A DNA stretch of 64,000 nucleotides from Pagrus major. Lineage: Eukaryota > Chordata > Actinopteri > Spariformes > Sparidae. Positions within the stretch are counted from its first letter, which is position 1. Every line of letters starts with the position of its first letter. A program made the translations under genes and the position numbers. This document shows, one piece after another, positions 1 through 9,542 of the stretch. The notes under the pieces were generated by a model, which was given only the letters and a program-made list of their open reading frames with translations, did not search any database and was not told where the DNA came from. Where the stretch lies: the NCBI RefSeq assembly GCF_040436345.1, contig NC_133219.1, positions 25,022,709-25,086,708 of the forward strand, written 5' to 3'.

Positions 1-630
1 GCTTTTTGATTTAATCTTGGATTTCTACCATCGATTTTGATTACTGGATCAGTTAGTTACCAAAGAGTCCGGCCCTCTCCACTGCAGTCCAGGACAGGGA
101 ATGTGATGATGGCACAGCGCTCAGTGGGGAGATATTGATTTATGGTTTGTGTTGGCTGATATTTTTACAACTGAAAGGTGTTTATGGAATAATTATTACA
201 CTTCACTATAAGCTCAAATATGGAAGTGCAAGTATGCGAGTAACACTGCTGGTTTGAATGTTTATGAAACACAAAACCAAAAGAGCACAGAGCGCACTGG
301 AGACGGTGCACAGAGCGCACCGGAGACAGCGCACACACACTCTGCCTTCTCTAGTCAGCTCATCTGGATCATCCTCACCACCTGCGAATATGGATTGTAT
401 GATTTATGAAAGCCTGTAAATAAAGTCAGTGACAGCTCTCACAGAATTGTTACACTCCATATCCTCATTGTGAGTCCTAATCATGATGCAGGCCGAGTTC
501 ACCGTAACTACACTTCAATGAATAAATAGTGTTCACCTATCAAACTTCCATTTTCAAACGATATCCCAGGCTGAGGGATACCACTGATTGTCGTGCATAA
601 TTTGGGCACATGAAGAAAAAAAACTTAAAC
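1..630. other. Unassigned noncoding sequence
   Basis: I see no coding region or recognised repeat here. There is a short local duplication near 290-330 (agagcgcactggagac repeated with small changes). Confidence 0.5.
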
Positions 631-820
631 GTTTCTCATAAGTACGAGATACTTTCTCGTGAGCACAAGAAACTTTTCTTGTGAGCACGAGAAAGTTTCT
701 TGTGCTCACGAGAAAGTTTCTTGTGCTCACGAGAAAGTATCTCGTGCTCGCGAGAAAGTATCTCGTGCTCGCGAGAAAGTTTCTCATGCGCACGAAATAC
801 TTTCTTGTGAGCACGAGAAA
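631..820. repeat. 21-bp tandem repeat, about nine units
   Basis: About nine units of the form gtttcttgtgctcacgagaaa follow one another without spacers. Each unit is nearly self-complementary (ttctcgtgctcacgagaa), so the array can fold into hairpins. Because 21 is a multiple of three, both strands stay open and spell a seven-residue repeat (VSCAHEK on the plus strand). That openness follows from the period and is not evidence of a gene. There are no spacers, so it is not a CRISPR array. Confidence 0.85.
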
Positions 821-957
821 GTTTTTCTTCTTTTTCCCCATGTCCCTTTAGGGGCTCCGTAGGTTCATTATGGCAACATTTTTGACCACTACAAATTTCA
901 AAACAAGATCAAGTTAAGTACCTCAGTATCATGATATCCAGAAACCCAAGAGTCTTT

Positions 958-2250
958 TTTAAATTAATTTCATGGAAAAGCTGAATTCACTTAAAGAGAA
1001 CATAGAGGAGATGCTGACCAACATCACAACCTCTTGATTGGCCGGGTGAAAGTGGTTAAAATGGTCCCCTTACCAAGATTTAAAATCAAAGATTTATTTC
1101 AAAATATTCCCATTTTTATACCTAAATCTTATTTCAGTTTGTTTGATTCTATCATCCTACCCATCATTTGGGGATATTAAGCACACAGAATAACGTGAAG
1201 CCACCTTCAAAACCCAAGGGAAAAGGGAGGCCTGGGGTTATCATGCTTTTTGCACTACTATTGGGTAGCAAATCTCAGAACCATGGTTTACTGGTAGTTT
1301 GGAGATGAAAACATAAACGGGCTTGATTTATCCCCCTGACTGACTATTGAAAAAAATCTTGTCCTTGGTTCTTCTCTTCCTGTGCTCCTTTTTGCAGCAC
1401 CTAGGCCTCCCTCTTCCTTTAAGAGAGATCATTTTATTTTGTCCAACGTTCAGAGATTCTGGAACCAGATCAGAAAAACGCAGCCATACTTATTCCGATC
1501 TGGCATAACCATGCTTCACTACCATTTTTGTCAGATGTTGCCTTTTAGGACTGGAGTTCAAAAAGGTATAGTTACTATAAAGGATCTATATATTGTATAA
1601 AAAAATATTTTGCCTCATTTAAACAACTACAATCTAAGTTCTCACTGCCTAAAACACATTTTTTTTAGGTATCTCCAATTGAGAAATTATGTATGGCAAA
1701 TATCCGGTCCTTTGAAACAATGCCTGACGATAAGCCACTGTTCAGACTGCTGTTGAGATTTTGTGGGTATTTTTTCAAAGAAATTAGTTAAATCTACCTA
1801 TAAAACAGGGTAAGTTAAACATTTCAATTAATGATGAAACTTTGGATGAGACACTGCTAAGTATAAAATCCTGCTCAATTAATGCTAGACTTCAGCTAAT
1901 ACAATACAAAGTAAAACACAGATTACATTAGGCCTATTCTAAGGCTAGATTGCACAAAATTTTTCCTGATCTTTCGCCTCTGTGTGATAAGTACAAGGTG
2001 GCTGAGGGTACCCTTGGCCATCACTTTTGGTCATGTCCAAAACTCCATAACTTTTGGTGTCTCTTTTGCCAGTGGTACTTTTCAAACATAATATGACCCC
2101 TGATCCTGAAACTGCTTTACCTGGGTATTCCACAATGGTGGCAAATTTAGACCCCGATAACCACACGGCTTTGTGCGGTTGTTGGGGTAGTAGAGTAGAT
2201 GTATCCTGAAAATGTGGAAAACTGAATCAGCGATTTGAGGCATAATTGAA
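958..2250 (+). pseudogene. L1/Tx1-like LINE, decayed 3' part of ORF2
   Basis: Three-frame translation gives scattered pieces in the order expected downstream of an L1-type reverse transcriptase: a segment containing PLPRFKIKDLFQNIPIFIPK (about 1071-1130), then HLQNP and GLGLS-like blocks (about 1200-1245), a long segment at 1382-1600, and near 1978-2068 the motif KVAEGTLGHHFWSCPKLHNF, which is the C-terminal Cys/His region of fish L1-type ORF2. Stops and frameshifts separate the pieces, so the copy is dead. The catalytic reverse transcriptase and endonuclease domains are absent, as expected for 5' truncation. Assignment to the L1 clade rests on these motifs and their order. The exact family is not determined. 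Confidence 0.75.
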
Positions 2251-2754
2251 CATTTTGCACATTTAAAGACTGAAATGCAATCTATCTGGCAATCCCCAGA
2301 AGTTTTTCAGAATATGGAACCTTGTGTTACAGCATATCAAGGAACAATAGAACTGTTTTTGTTTTTTTTCCAACAGTTACCATGAACCCCTTTTCTGGGT
2401 AAGCAGTGACATCTGTAAAACGCAGAAGGCTGTCAAATGTAGTTTGCACTTTTTATTTATTTTTTTTATTTATTTATTTATTTTAAATTTATTTACCTCA
2501 AGTCTCATGCATCCACCTATGTCATCATTTTAGGATTCTCCTTCCAATATAGTGCCTTATTTGAATGTCTAAATTATGCTGTTTTTTGCTGTTTATTGTG
2601 TATGCAAAACCACTGTAAATAAGCGTTTAAAAAGATGCGATTTGCAGCTTTGGACAACATCTGAAAACCAAGTGTCAAGAGTACTTAAGTAATTCTTAAC
2701 TTTTAGAAAGAACCTATTCCGCCACCGCAGGTAATTACATATAGTCTAAAACTC
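2251..2754. other. A/T-rich noncoding sequence
   Basis: No coding signal. A TTTA-rich low-complexity run lies at about 2450-2500 and may be the remains of a LINE tail. Confidence 0.5.
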
Positions 2755-3665
2755 ATATTACCCGTGACATACTGCAAGGTTCGATTTTAGGTCAGATTTT
2801 ATTTTCTATATGCTCCCACTTGGCCATATCATCCAACATCACAATGTTTCTTTTCATTGCTACTCAGACGACACACAGATAAACATTCTGCTGAGACCTG
2901 GAGACCCAAAAGCCTAGCTGCTGTTTTTAACTGTCTCAACGATATTAAATATTGGGACAAAATTTTCTTCAACTCAACAACTCATAATCAGAAATAATGC
3001 TTCTCAACTCCCCACACCTAAACATTAGTCTCGTTGGAAGTACCCTTGGACTTAACCGTCAAACCACAAGTCCAAAAAATTGTCCAGACCTGTTTCATCC
3101 AGTTAAGAATTATATCCAAAATCAAACCATTACTTCACACCAAGACCTGGAAAAAGTTATTCATGCACTGATCAATTGTCGACTTTTACGACTATAACTC
3201 CCTCCTTTCTGGTATCAGCAATCAGTCTTTCTCTCGCCGCCAACTTGTCCAGAATGCAGCAGCTAAGCTTCTTACTTGTTTTAATAGACAACATCACATC
3301 ATTCCTATCCTGACTTCTCTCCACCGACTCCCTGTCAGTTTTGGAATTGATTTTAAGATTTTGCTCATTACTTTTAAAGCTTTTCTGGGTCTTGCTGCAA
3401 ACTACATAGAAGAAATGAGCCTAGTTGCAGTCTTAGATCCTATGATGGGGCCCTTCTGGTCGTTCCAAAGTTGAGGCTCAAATCTAAAGTTGACTGCGTT
3501 TTTGTTGTCAGAATATCTTCGACAGTCAGTTTTCTCTGTGAAAGCCAGGACTCAGTGGAACACTCTGTTAGATGAAACGAAGAACTGTAATTCTGTCAGC
3601 AGCTTTAAAAACAAACTGACAAATCTGCTGAAAGAGACTCAATTTTGTAACCACTGATCTTATAT
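2755..3665 (+). pseudogene. L2/CR1/Rex-like LINE, reverse transcriptase 3' half
   Basis: Translation starts with GSILGQILFSIYMLPLGH, followed by FHCYSDDTQINILL, in which YSDD stands for the YADD catalytic box of reverse transcriptase. Further on come EKVIHALINCRL, YNSLLSGISNQ, LVQNAAAKLLT, LTSLHRLPVSFGIDFKILLI and SSFKNKLTNLLKETQF. This is the standard order of thumb and C-terminal motifs in L2/CR1/Rex1-type fish LINEs. At least three frame changes and an internal loss of the region between the catalytic box and EKVIHA show it is decayed. Sequence after the last motif has a GTGTGT-rich 3' part. I cannot choose between the L2 and Rex1 clades by eye. Confidence 0.8.
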
Positions 3666-3878
3666 CACTGCGTTTAACTTGAATAACATATTTTGTGTAT
3701 GTGTGTGAGTGTGTGTATTTTTTGCTTGTGATGTACTGATCTATGTTTGCTATCGTTTATTTTTTTTCAGTGATGTTCTTTAATCATGTGAAGTTTTAAT
3801 TATGACCTGCCAAGGGACTGCAGATGTAAATTAGCTCTAACCTAACTGTAGTACAATGCATCAAATGGCAACATTTTT

Positions 3879-5110
3879 GGGTCGCACTTTATTTTACAGT
3901 ACATTAATAAGACGTAACAGGCCGTACTTTGGATCAAATTAGACAAAAACAATAGCCAATAAGACATAACAAGCCGCACTTTTTATCAAATTAGACAAAA
4001 ACAATAGCCAATAAGACGTAACAAGCCGCACTTTGTATCAAATTAGACAAAAACAATACGCTAATAAGACGTACTTTGTATCAAATTAGACAAAAACAAT
4101 ACACTAATAAGACGTAACAAGAAGTACTTTGTATCAAATTAGACAACTACAAATAATGTAATGTTAATTAGACAGTAAACTTAAAACTTTTATTACTTAA
4201 AATATAGGCTACTATACTGAGACACTATTATACCAAATTATACTGTAATAACAAACCAAATCGGAGATCCTAATACACTATGACACCATTTTACAAGATC
4301 TGTCTAATAAGAAATCACACACAATGCCATATCAGATCCAAAATTTGCTAGTTAGGCGCTATTCTACCCTCACTACCAAATTATGCATTTAATGCTACCA
4401 ACATCGCTTATAGCTTAATTAGACGAATGTACTGCCATATTAAATCGGGCATGGCCTTTATAATAGTCGGACAAAACACACAGAGTTCAGAGGAAAATAC
4501 ATTTATTTGAGCTTTAGTTAACATAGTTTCACTTTCTTACAGAGTCATTTATAGATCATTAGAAGAAAACGGTACCTTAACTAAAGTCAAACCACATCGG
4601 TTCACATCTGGTCGCTACTACACACCTCCCTGGTAACCTGGATGTTCTCCGGAGTCTTGTGGAGTTTGTAGGTGGCTTCCTCGACCCTCTACTCCCATAG
4701 TTAAGACATCAGACCATTTAAAGCCTTGTCACTATCCAACCCCAGTAACATTAGACCAGCTATTGAAGCTGCCAGGACATTGCATCGTTATTTCCCACTG
4801 TTAGACACTTATTACAGTCTTATTAGACTTACTTAGAGGATAATTTGTGGCACATTACAACAGAACTGTACTGTAAAATAAAGTGTTCCTTCTCACTGTT
4901 AGACCCTTATTACAGTCTTATTAGACTTACTTAGAGGATAATTTGTGACACATTACAACAGAACTATACTGTAAAAGAAAGTGAAGACCTTCCCACTGTT
5001 AGACCCTTATTACAGTCTTATTAGACTTACTTAGAGGATAATTTGTGACACATTACAACAGAACTGTACTGTAAAATAAAGTGGTCCTTCTCACTGTTAG
5101 ACCCTTATTA
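3879..5110. mobile_element. Nonautonomous DNA element with arrayed ends
   Basis: The left edge reads gtcgcactttattttacagt and the inverse, actgtaaaataaagtg, occurs on the right, so the block has terminal inverted repeats. No transposase is encoded. Internally, a unit of about 58 bp (ending in caaattagacaaaaacaata) is repeated four to five times at about 3900-4150. On the right, a unit of about 100 bp that includes the inverted terminal sequence is repeated about three times (about 4790-5100). The superfamily is not identified. The block looks like a MITE that has begun to grow into satellite-like arrays at both ends. Confidence 0.65.
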
Positions 5111-5774
5111 GACTTTCTTAGAGGGTCGCTTTTCTGACCCTTGTGGACGGCCTCCAGTGCTCCAGAGCCCTGCCAGCACAGGGCTAAAGGGCGCTGTGCG
5201 GCTCACGATGCGTCACTGTAGCCCTCTCTTCACACAGGGGCATCCACAGCTGTTCGTAGCCGAGCTCCAGCTCAAACACACGCTGCTCGTGAGGAGCTGA
5301 TGGTCGCTCTCTGGAAGTCCTTCTCTGGAGGTTTGCTGAGCTATCGAAGCTTTCAGAAAAACGTTATCTCCTAAATTTAGGAACAGATGTCAGTCAAATA
5401 ACTGAACTGCTCAGTGACGTTCACTGAACAGCTAACCAGTGTAGCATCCCCGGCTGAATGATGGTCATACTCTCTAACTGATGCTTACACACATGTAGCA
5501 GACTTTGGCTCACTGTGTCATAACTTAACACACAGGCTGAGTAAGACACAGCACATGAAGATAAACTCCTAACTTATACGCAAAATGAAAAAACAGGTAT
5601 GTTGTTTCCACACTAAACTGTATCAAGGAAATTACAGTATTGCACATTGTTCAAACGCACAGTACAATACATTGCTGTATTACTGTAGGTCTATGGGTCT
5701 AAAGTACAAAATGTATGATGTTTCATTTTCTACTGAACTGCCAGACTACCTGCACAGAGTGGAAGGCAGATTAT

Positions 5775-6043
5775 GTTCAGTGATGAACAGGAGGTGGCCA
5801 TAGTTAACATTGTTTTGGCAAATAACGAAATCCGGCTTCGTGAATTGAGAGAGCAGATCATCGCAGATCAAATAACCTTCGCTGACATCAACATATGAGA
5901 TATGTCAGCATATCTACACTCTCCCGCATCCTTAAAAGGCACAACATTTCACTGAAGCAGCTGTATAGAGTTCCATTCGAGAGGAACAGTGCGAGAGTCA
6001 AAGACCTCCATCATGACTATGTGCAAGTAAGCCCCCCCAACAC

Positions 6044-6113
<70 letters not shown>

Positions 6114-6850
6114 ATTACAGTCTTGTGTGTAAATGTGTATCTGATAGTCCTGTGTTTTCAATTACATTATATTCACTGTACATTATCTGCATTTTTCTGT
6201 TTTAGAGATTCCTGGAACTTGATGCTGCTCCACAGCAACACAAGTTCATTTTCGTGGATGAGGCTGGGTTCAACCTGGCAAAAACCAGACGTCGGGGCTG
6301 AAACATTATTGGGCAAAGGGCCATAGTACATGTCCCTGGTCAGCACGGGGGAAATATCACCTTGTGTGCCGCCATCAGTGTACAGGGAGTCCTGCATCAC
6401 CACTCCATCCTCGGTCCCTACAACACAGCCCTCATTATTCGCTTTCTGGACACACTTCATGACACAGTAGTCCAGGACGGGCCAGAGTAGCCCCAGTTTG
6501 TTGTCATCTGGGATAATGTCAGTTTCCATCGGGCAGCTCTGGTCCGGGACTGGTTCACCCACCATAATAGATTTATTGCACTCAACTTGCCACCATACAC
6601 CCCATTTTTGAATCCAATTGAGGAGTTCTTTTCAGCATGGCGCTGGAAAGTTTATGACCGTCAACCACATGCCCGCATGCCTCTTCTACAAGCCATGGAA
6701 GAGGCATGCGGCGACATTGAGGTGAGGTCCATACAGGGTTGGATACGGCATGCAAGGCGATATTTCCCCCGTTGCCTGGCAAGGGAGGAGATTGCCTGTG
6801 ATATGGATGAGGTGATGTGGCCAAATGCCAACAGGAGACAGGCTCCATAG
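5775..6850 (+). pseudogene. IS630/Tc1-type transposase with one intron
   Basis: The first part (about 5775-6026) encodes an HTH region, FSDEQEVAIVNIVLANNEIR, and then SISTLSRILKRHNISLKQLY, separated by a frameshift near 5895. A GT-AG intron (6027-6204) follows the codons for YVQ. The second exon encodes RFLELDAAP, then FVDEAGFNLAK (first catalytic Asp), GQHGGNITLCAAI, VIWDNVSFHR (second Asp) and PPYTPFLNPIEEFF (catalytic Glu, 35 or 36 residues after the second Asp). It ends at a TAG after RRQAP. Defects are a frameshift near 5895, one within about 6270-6330 and an in-frame TAG at about 6488. Homologues with this intron and architecture are common in teleosts. This copy is inactive. Confidence 0.85.
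6040..6112. repeat. AC dinucleotide microsatellite in the intron
   Basis: A nearly pure CA run of about 70 bp lies inside the intron of the IS630-like transposase, downstream of the donor. Confidence 0.95.
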
Positions 6851-7349
6851 CCTAAATGTCTTCCAATCATTCCCTTACAACACTATGTTTTGTAGAACAT
6901 TCTAGTTGTAACATGTCTTTGTGTTTTGTTTTTTTTTACTTTTGCAAAAACCTGAAAAACAAAAAAAAAAATTCTGAAGGATTTCCATTTTGTTTTCATG
7001 TGTCTAGATCAACTGTAGTGGATCAATCTTTCACAAAAGAAAAATCTGTATGAGTCTTTTAAAGTCAAAAACCATCCAAAGTACTGAATACAGCTGTGTT
7101 TTGCATAAAGCACATCTGTGTGTTGTTGCTGCTAGGAAAGAGTAATTCAAAGGTGCATGTGTTTAACGTTTTGATGCTAAAAACAGTTTTGAAATGGGAT
7201 TGTTAGGTTTTGTTTCAAGAGTTTCACTTTGCCGTATAAGTTAGGAGTTTATCTTCATGTGCTGTGTCTTACTCGGTCTGTGTGTTAAGTTATGACACAG
7301 TGAGCCAAAGTCTGCAACATGTGTGTAAGCATTCGGCAAAAACTGTAAT

Positions 7350-8290
7350 CAGTATTTCATGATTGATTGTGTCAAATGCTTTTTTGAGGTCCAGAAAGAC
7401 TCCATCTGCATGTTTTTTTATGATCTATGGAGTTTGTGATTTCCTCAATTGATTCTATTAATGCCAATGATGTTGAATTATTTGGTCTGAATCCATATTG
7501 ACTTGGTAAGTAATTTGTGTTTATCAATGAATTTGTCCAGTCTGTCATTAAAAACTTTTTCTCGAATTTTTGGAGAATTGTGGAAGTAAAGAAACAGGTC
7601 AGTAATTTGTGAAGTGGTGTCTGTTCCCATTTTTGAACAGCGGTATGACTTGAGCTATTTTTATTTTGTTTGGCAATTTTACTGGTTTGGAATGACAAGT
7701 TGCAGATGTATATTAGTGGATTTTAAATCCCATCAATAACCCTTTTCACTACTGTCATGTCTATTTCATTAAAGTCAGTAGACGTCTTGTTTTTACATTT
7801 ATTTACAATATCTATAATTTCTTACTCTTCCACTGCTGTAAGAAACGTAGATCTGGGATTCCTTTCTATAGAATTATCATACATTTCTTCAGTTTTCATC
7901 AGTGGATCAGGACTTTATTCCGCCAAGTTTGGTCCAACACTATCATTCTAAATAAAATACTGAGGATCACTTATTTGTTTCATATCATTTCTAATAATAC
8001 TATTTAATATATTCCATATTCCTCCCTAACATTATTTTTATTATCATCTAATGTTTTACTGTAGTCCTTCCTACATCTCCTTGTAATATTAGTTTGTATT
8101 TATTTTCTGCCTCTTTAGTTCTCTCTTATGTAATCTTTAAATGGTATATTTTTCTTCTTGCAGATGTTTTGTAATCTGCCTGAGATCCGTGGATGATCTC
8201 TATATTTCTGTTTTCTGCTAAATTGTTTTATGTGACAGTTTCTATCATATAATGATCTGAATATTCTTAAGAATTTTAAGTGCTGTATCA
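7350..8290 (-). pseudogene. Non-LTR retrotransposon RT fragment
   Basis: Read on the minus strand, the block at 8290-8115 encodes LYDRNCHIKQFSRKQKYRDH and further linker, then IIDIVNKCKNKTSTDFNEID (about 7820-7750). The segment at about 7698-7372 contains FEKKFLMTDWTNSLINTN, QYGFRPNNSTSLALIESIEE and ITNSIDHKK, the fingers and palm approach of a jockey-group reverse transcriptase. The sequence stops at the IS630-like element before the catalytic Asp boxes. Multiple frame changes show decay. The clade is not resolved. Confidence 0.75.
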
Positions 8291-8385
8291 TAGGCAACTG
8301 GACATGTTTCAGTTTCTTGAAGACGTTTCACCTCATCCAAGAGGCTTTTTCAGTTCTGACTAAATGGGGGGGCATTGCAGGCTTT
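8291..8385 (-). mobile_element. Possible Penelope-like element fragment
   Basis: On the minus strand, ctcttggatgaggtgaaacg followed by tcttcaagaaactgaaac resembles the conserved 3' segment of fish Penelope-like retroelements. It is short and no reverse transcriptase is present, so the call rests on recall of that motif. Confidence 0.4.
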
Positions 8386-8464
8386 TAAACTCTGTGTGGG
8401 AGTGTCCTTATAGAGTCGTTAAGGACATTTTATTATTCATTCATTGAGAGTGTAATCACATTCT

Positions 8465-9168
8465 CAATAACCTGCTGGTTTCACTCCACCAGCCTGCAAA
8501 ACGGGACCCGCCTGCAGAGCACTGTCAAAGTCTGCTCTAAAATCATCGGACTTCCGGTCAGAACACTCTCAACCGTGTGTGAGCAGCAAACACTGAGGAC
8601 AGCGCTCAGGATCCTACAGGACCCCTCACACGCTCTGTTCCCAGTGTTTGAGTGGCTCCCCTCAGGACGTCGTCTCCGCTGCCCAGGCTGCAGGACACAG
8701 AGGAGGAGAACAAGCTTTGTTCCCAGAGCTGTTCAAATCCTCAACTCCGACCCATCCCTGCCCCGCTGCCTCCCTGCTCTGGACCCTGGACCCCCCCCCC
8801 ACCACCACCACCACCCCCCCATCCCCCCTTTCCCATCCCCCCTTCCCCATCCTGCTAATGGACAATAATCTACACACATCCCCACTTTATCTTTATATAT
8901 TTATAGTATTTATACGGACATTCAATCTACCTCGATACCAACTTGCACCTTATGTAGATACTGCTTATATTCCTTATTCTATTTATACCTTTTATATTTT
9001 ATACCTTTTTACATTTTTAGATATATTTTTTAATTTTTAATTTTAACTAGCCGACTGTTCTGGGTTGTGCTGTATATCTGTTAAATGTTGTGTTGTGTAC
9101 AAATGCTCCACGTGCCTTACCTTGAATTGCCCCCCGGGGACAAATAAAGTTTTTTGAATTGAATTGAA
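8465..9168 (+). mobile_element. LINE 3' end with ORF2 C-terminus and tail
   Basis: The frame through 8575-8760 reads LQDPSHALFPVFEWLPSGRR and then a basic segment ending RTSFVPRAVQILNS. This is the C-terminal pattern (PSH, LPSGRR, FxPxAVxLLN) of fish LINE ORF2 proteins. A 3' UTR follows, and the element ends in a polyadenylation-like and reiterated tail, acaaataaagttttttgaat plus repeats of TGAAT (about 9141-9168). A C-rich run lies at 8790-8840. It is a 5'-truncated copy. The clade (I/Nimbus or relatives) is a guess. Confidence 0.7.
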
Positions 9169-9265
9169 TGTTCAAGCTCTGAGTTGCAGAGTCACATATG
9201 AAGGCCGGTTGGGTCAACAACCCACAAGTGGCCCTAACGACTCGGAAACTCACACGTCCTTAACT

Positions 9266-9542
9266 AACATCGTTTGTGTACACAAAGTTTGCTAAAAAGA
9301 AGGTTTTTGACCAACTCACGTTAGCAGTAGCAGTAGTCGTCCTGCCAGTTGAGATGCGTCGATCCCCGAGTGCGGCGTAACATGGAGGAGAAAGCTCCAT
9401 GTTACGCCGGGGATCGGGGATCGGGGATCGGGGATCGGGGCTTCTTGACTGGCAGTACGGCGACGAGCGGAGCAAGCTACTGCTAACGTGAGTTGTTCAA
9501 AAACCTTCTTTTTTAGCAAACTTTGTGTACACAAACGATGTT
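9266..9542. repeat. Imperfect palindrome (foldback sequence)
   Basis: The left arm begins aacatcgtttgtgtacac and the right arm ends with its complement gtgtacacaaacgatgtt. Both contain the inverted pair gcaaactttgtg / cacaaagtttgc and ctaacgtgagtt / aactcacgttag. Similarity runs inwards almost to the centre near 9400, where acatgg...ccatgt forms a short hairpin. On one side of the centre is a run of gatcggg repeats (about 9411-9440). Total span is about 277 bp. No transposase and no clear target duplication are visible. Confidence 0.85.

Larger units (their letters stand above)
5478..7345 (+). mobile_element. IS630-like Tc1/mariner element with ~105-bp TIRs
   Basis: Positions 5481-5585 and 7226-7332 are near-identical inverted repeats of about 105 bp (outer end atgcttacacacatgt, inner end ctaacttatacg). 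Between them lies one transposase pseudogene read left to right. The right end abuts a minus-strand LINE fragment, so the element may have inserted into it. I could not fix a clean TA target duplication: the outermost bases of the two ends differ. Confidence 0.85.

Noticed and set aside
631-820. CRISPR array
   Set aside because: There are no spacers between the repeats, and the surrounding DNA is vertebrate.
5585-5803. 72-codon frame as first exon of the IS630-like transposase
   Set aside because: It begins inside the terminal repeat and its residues do not fit the family; the transposase homology starts only near 5775 in another frame.
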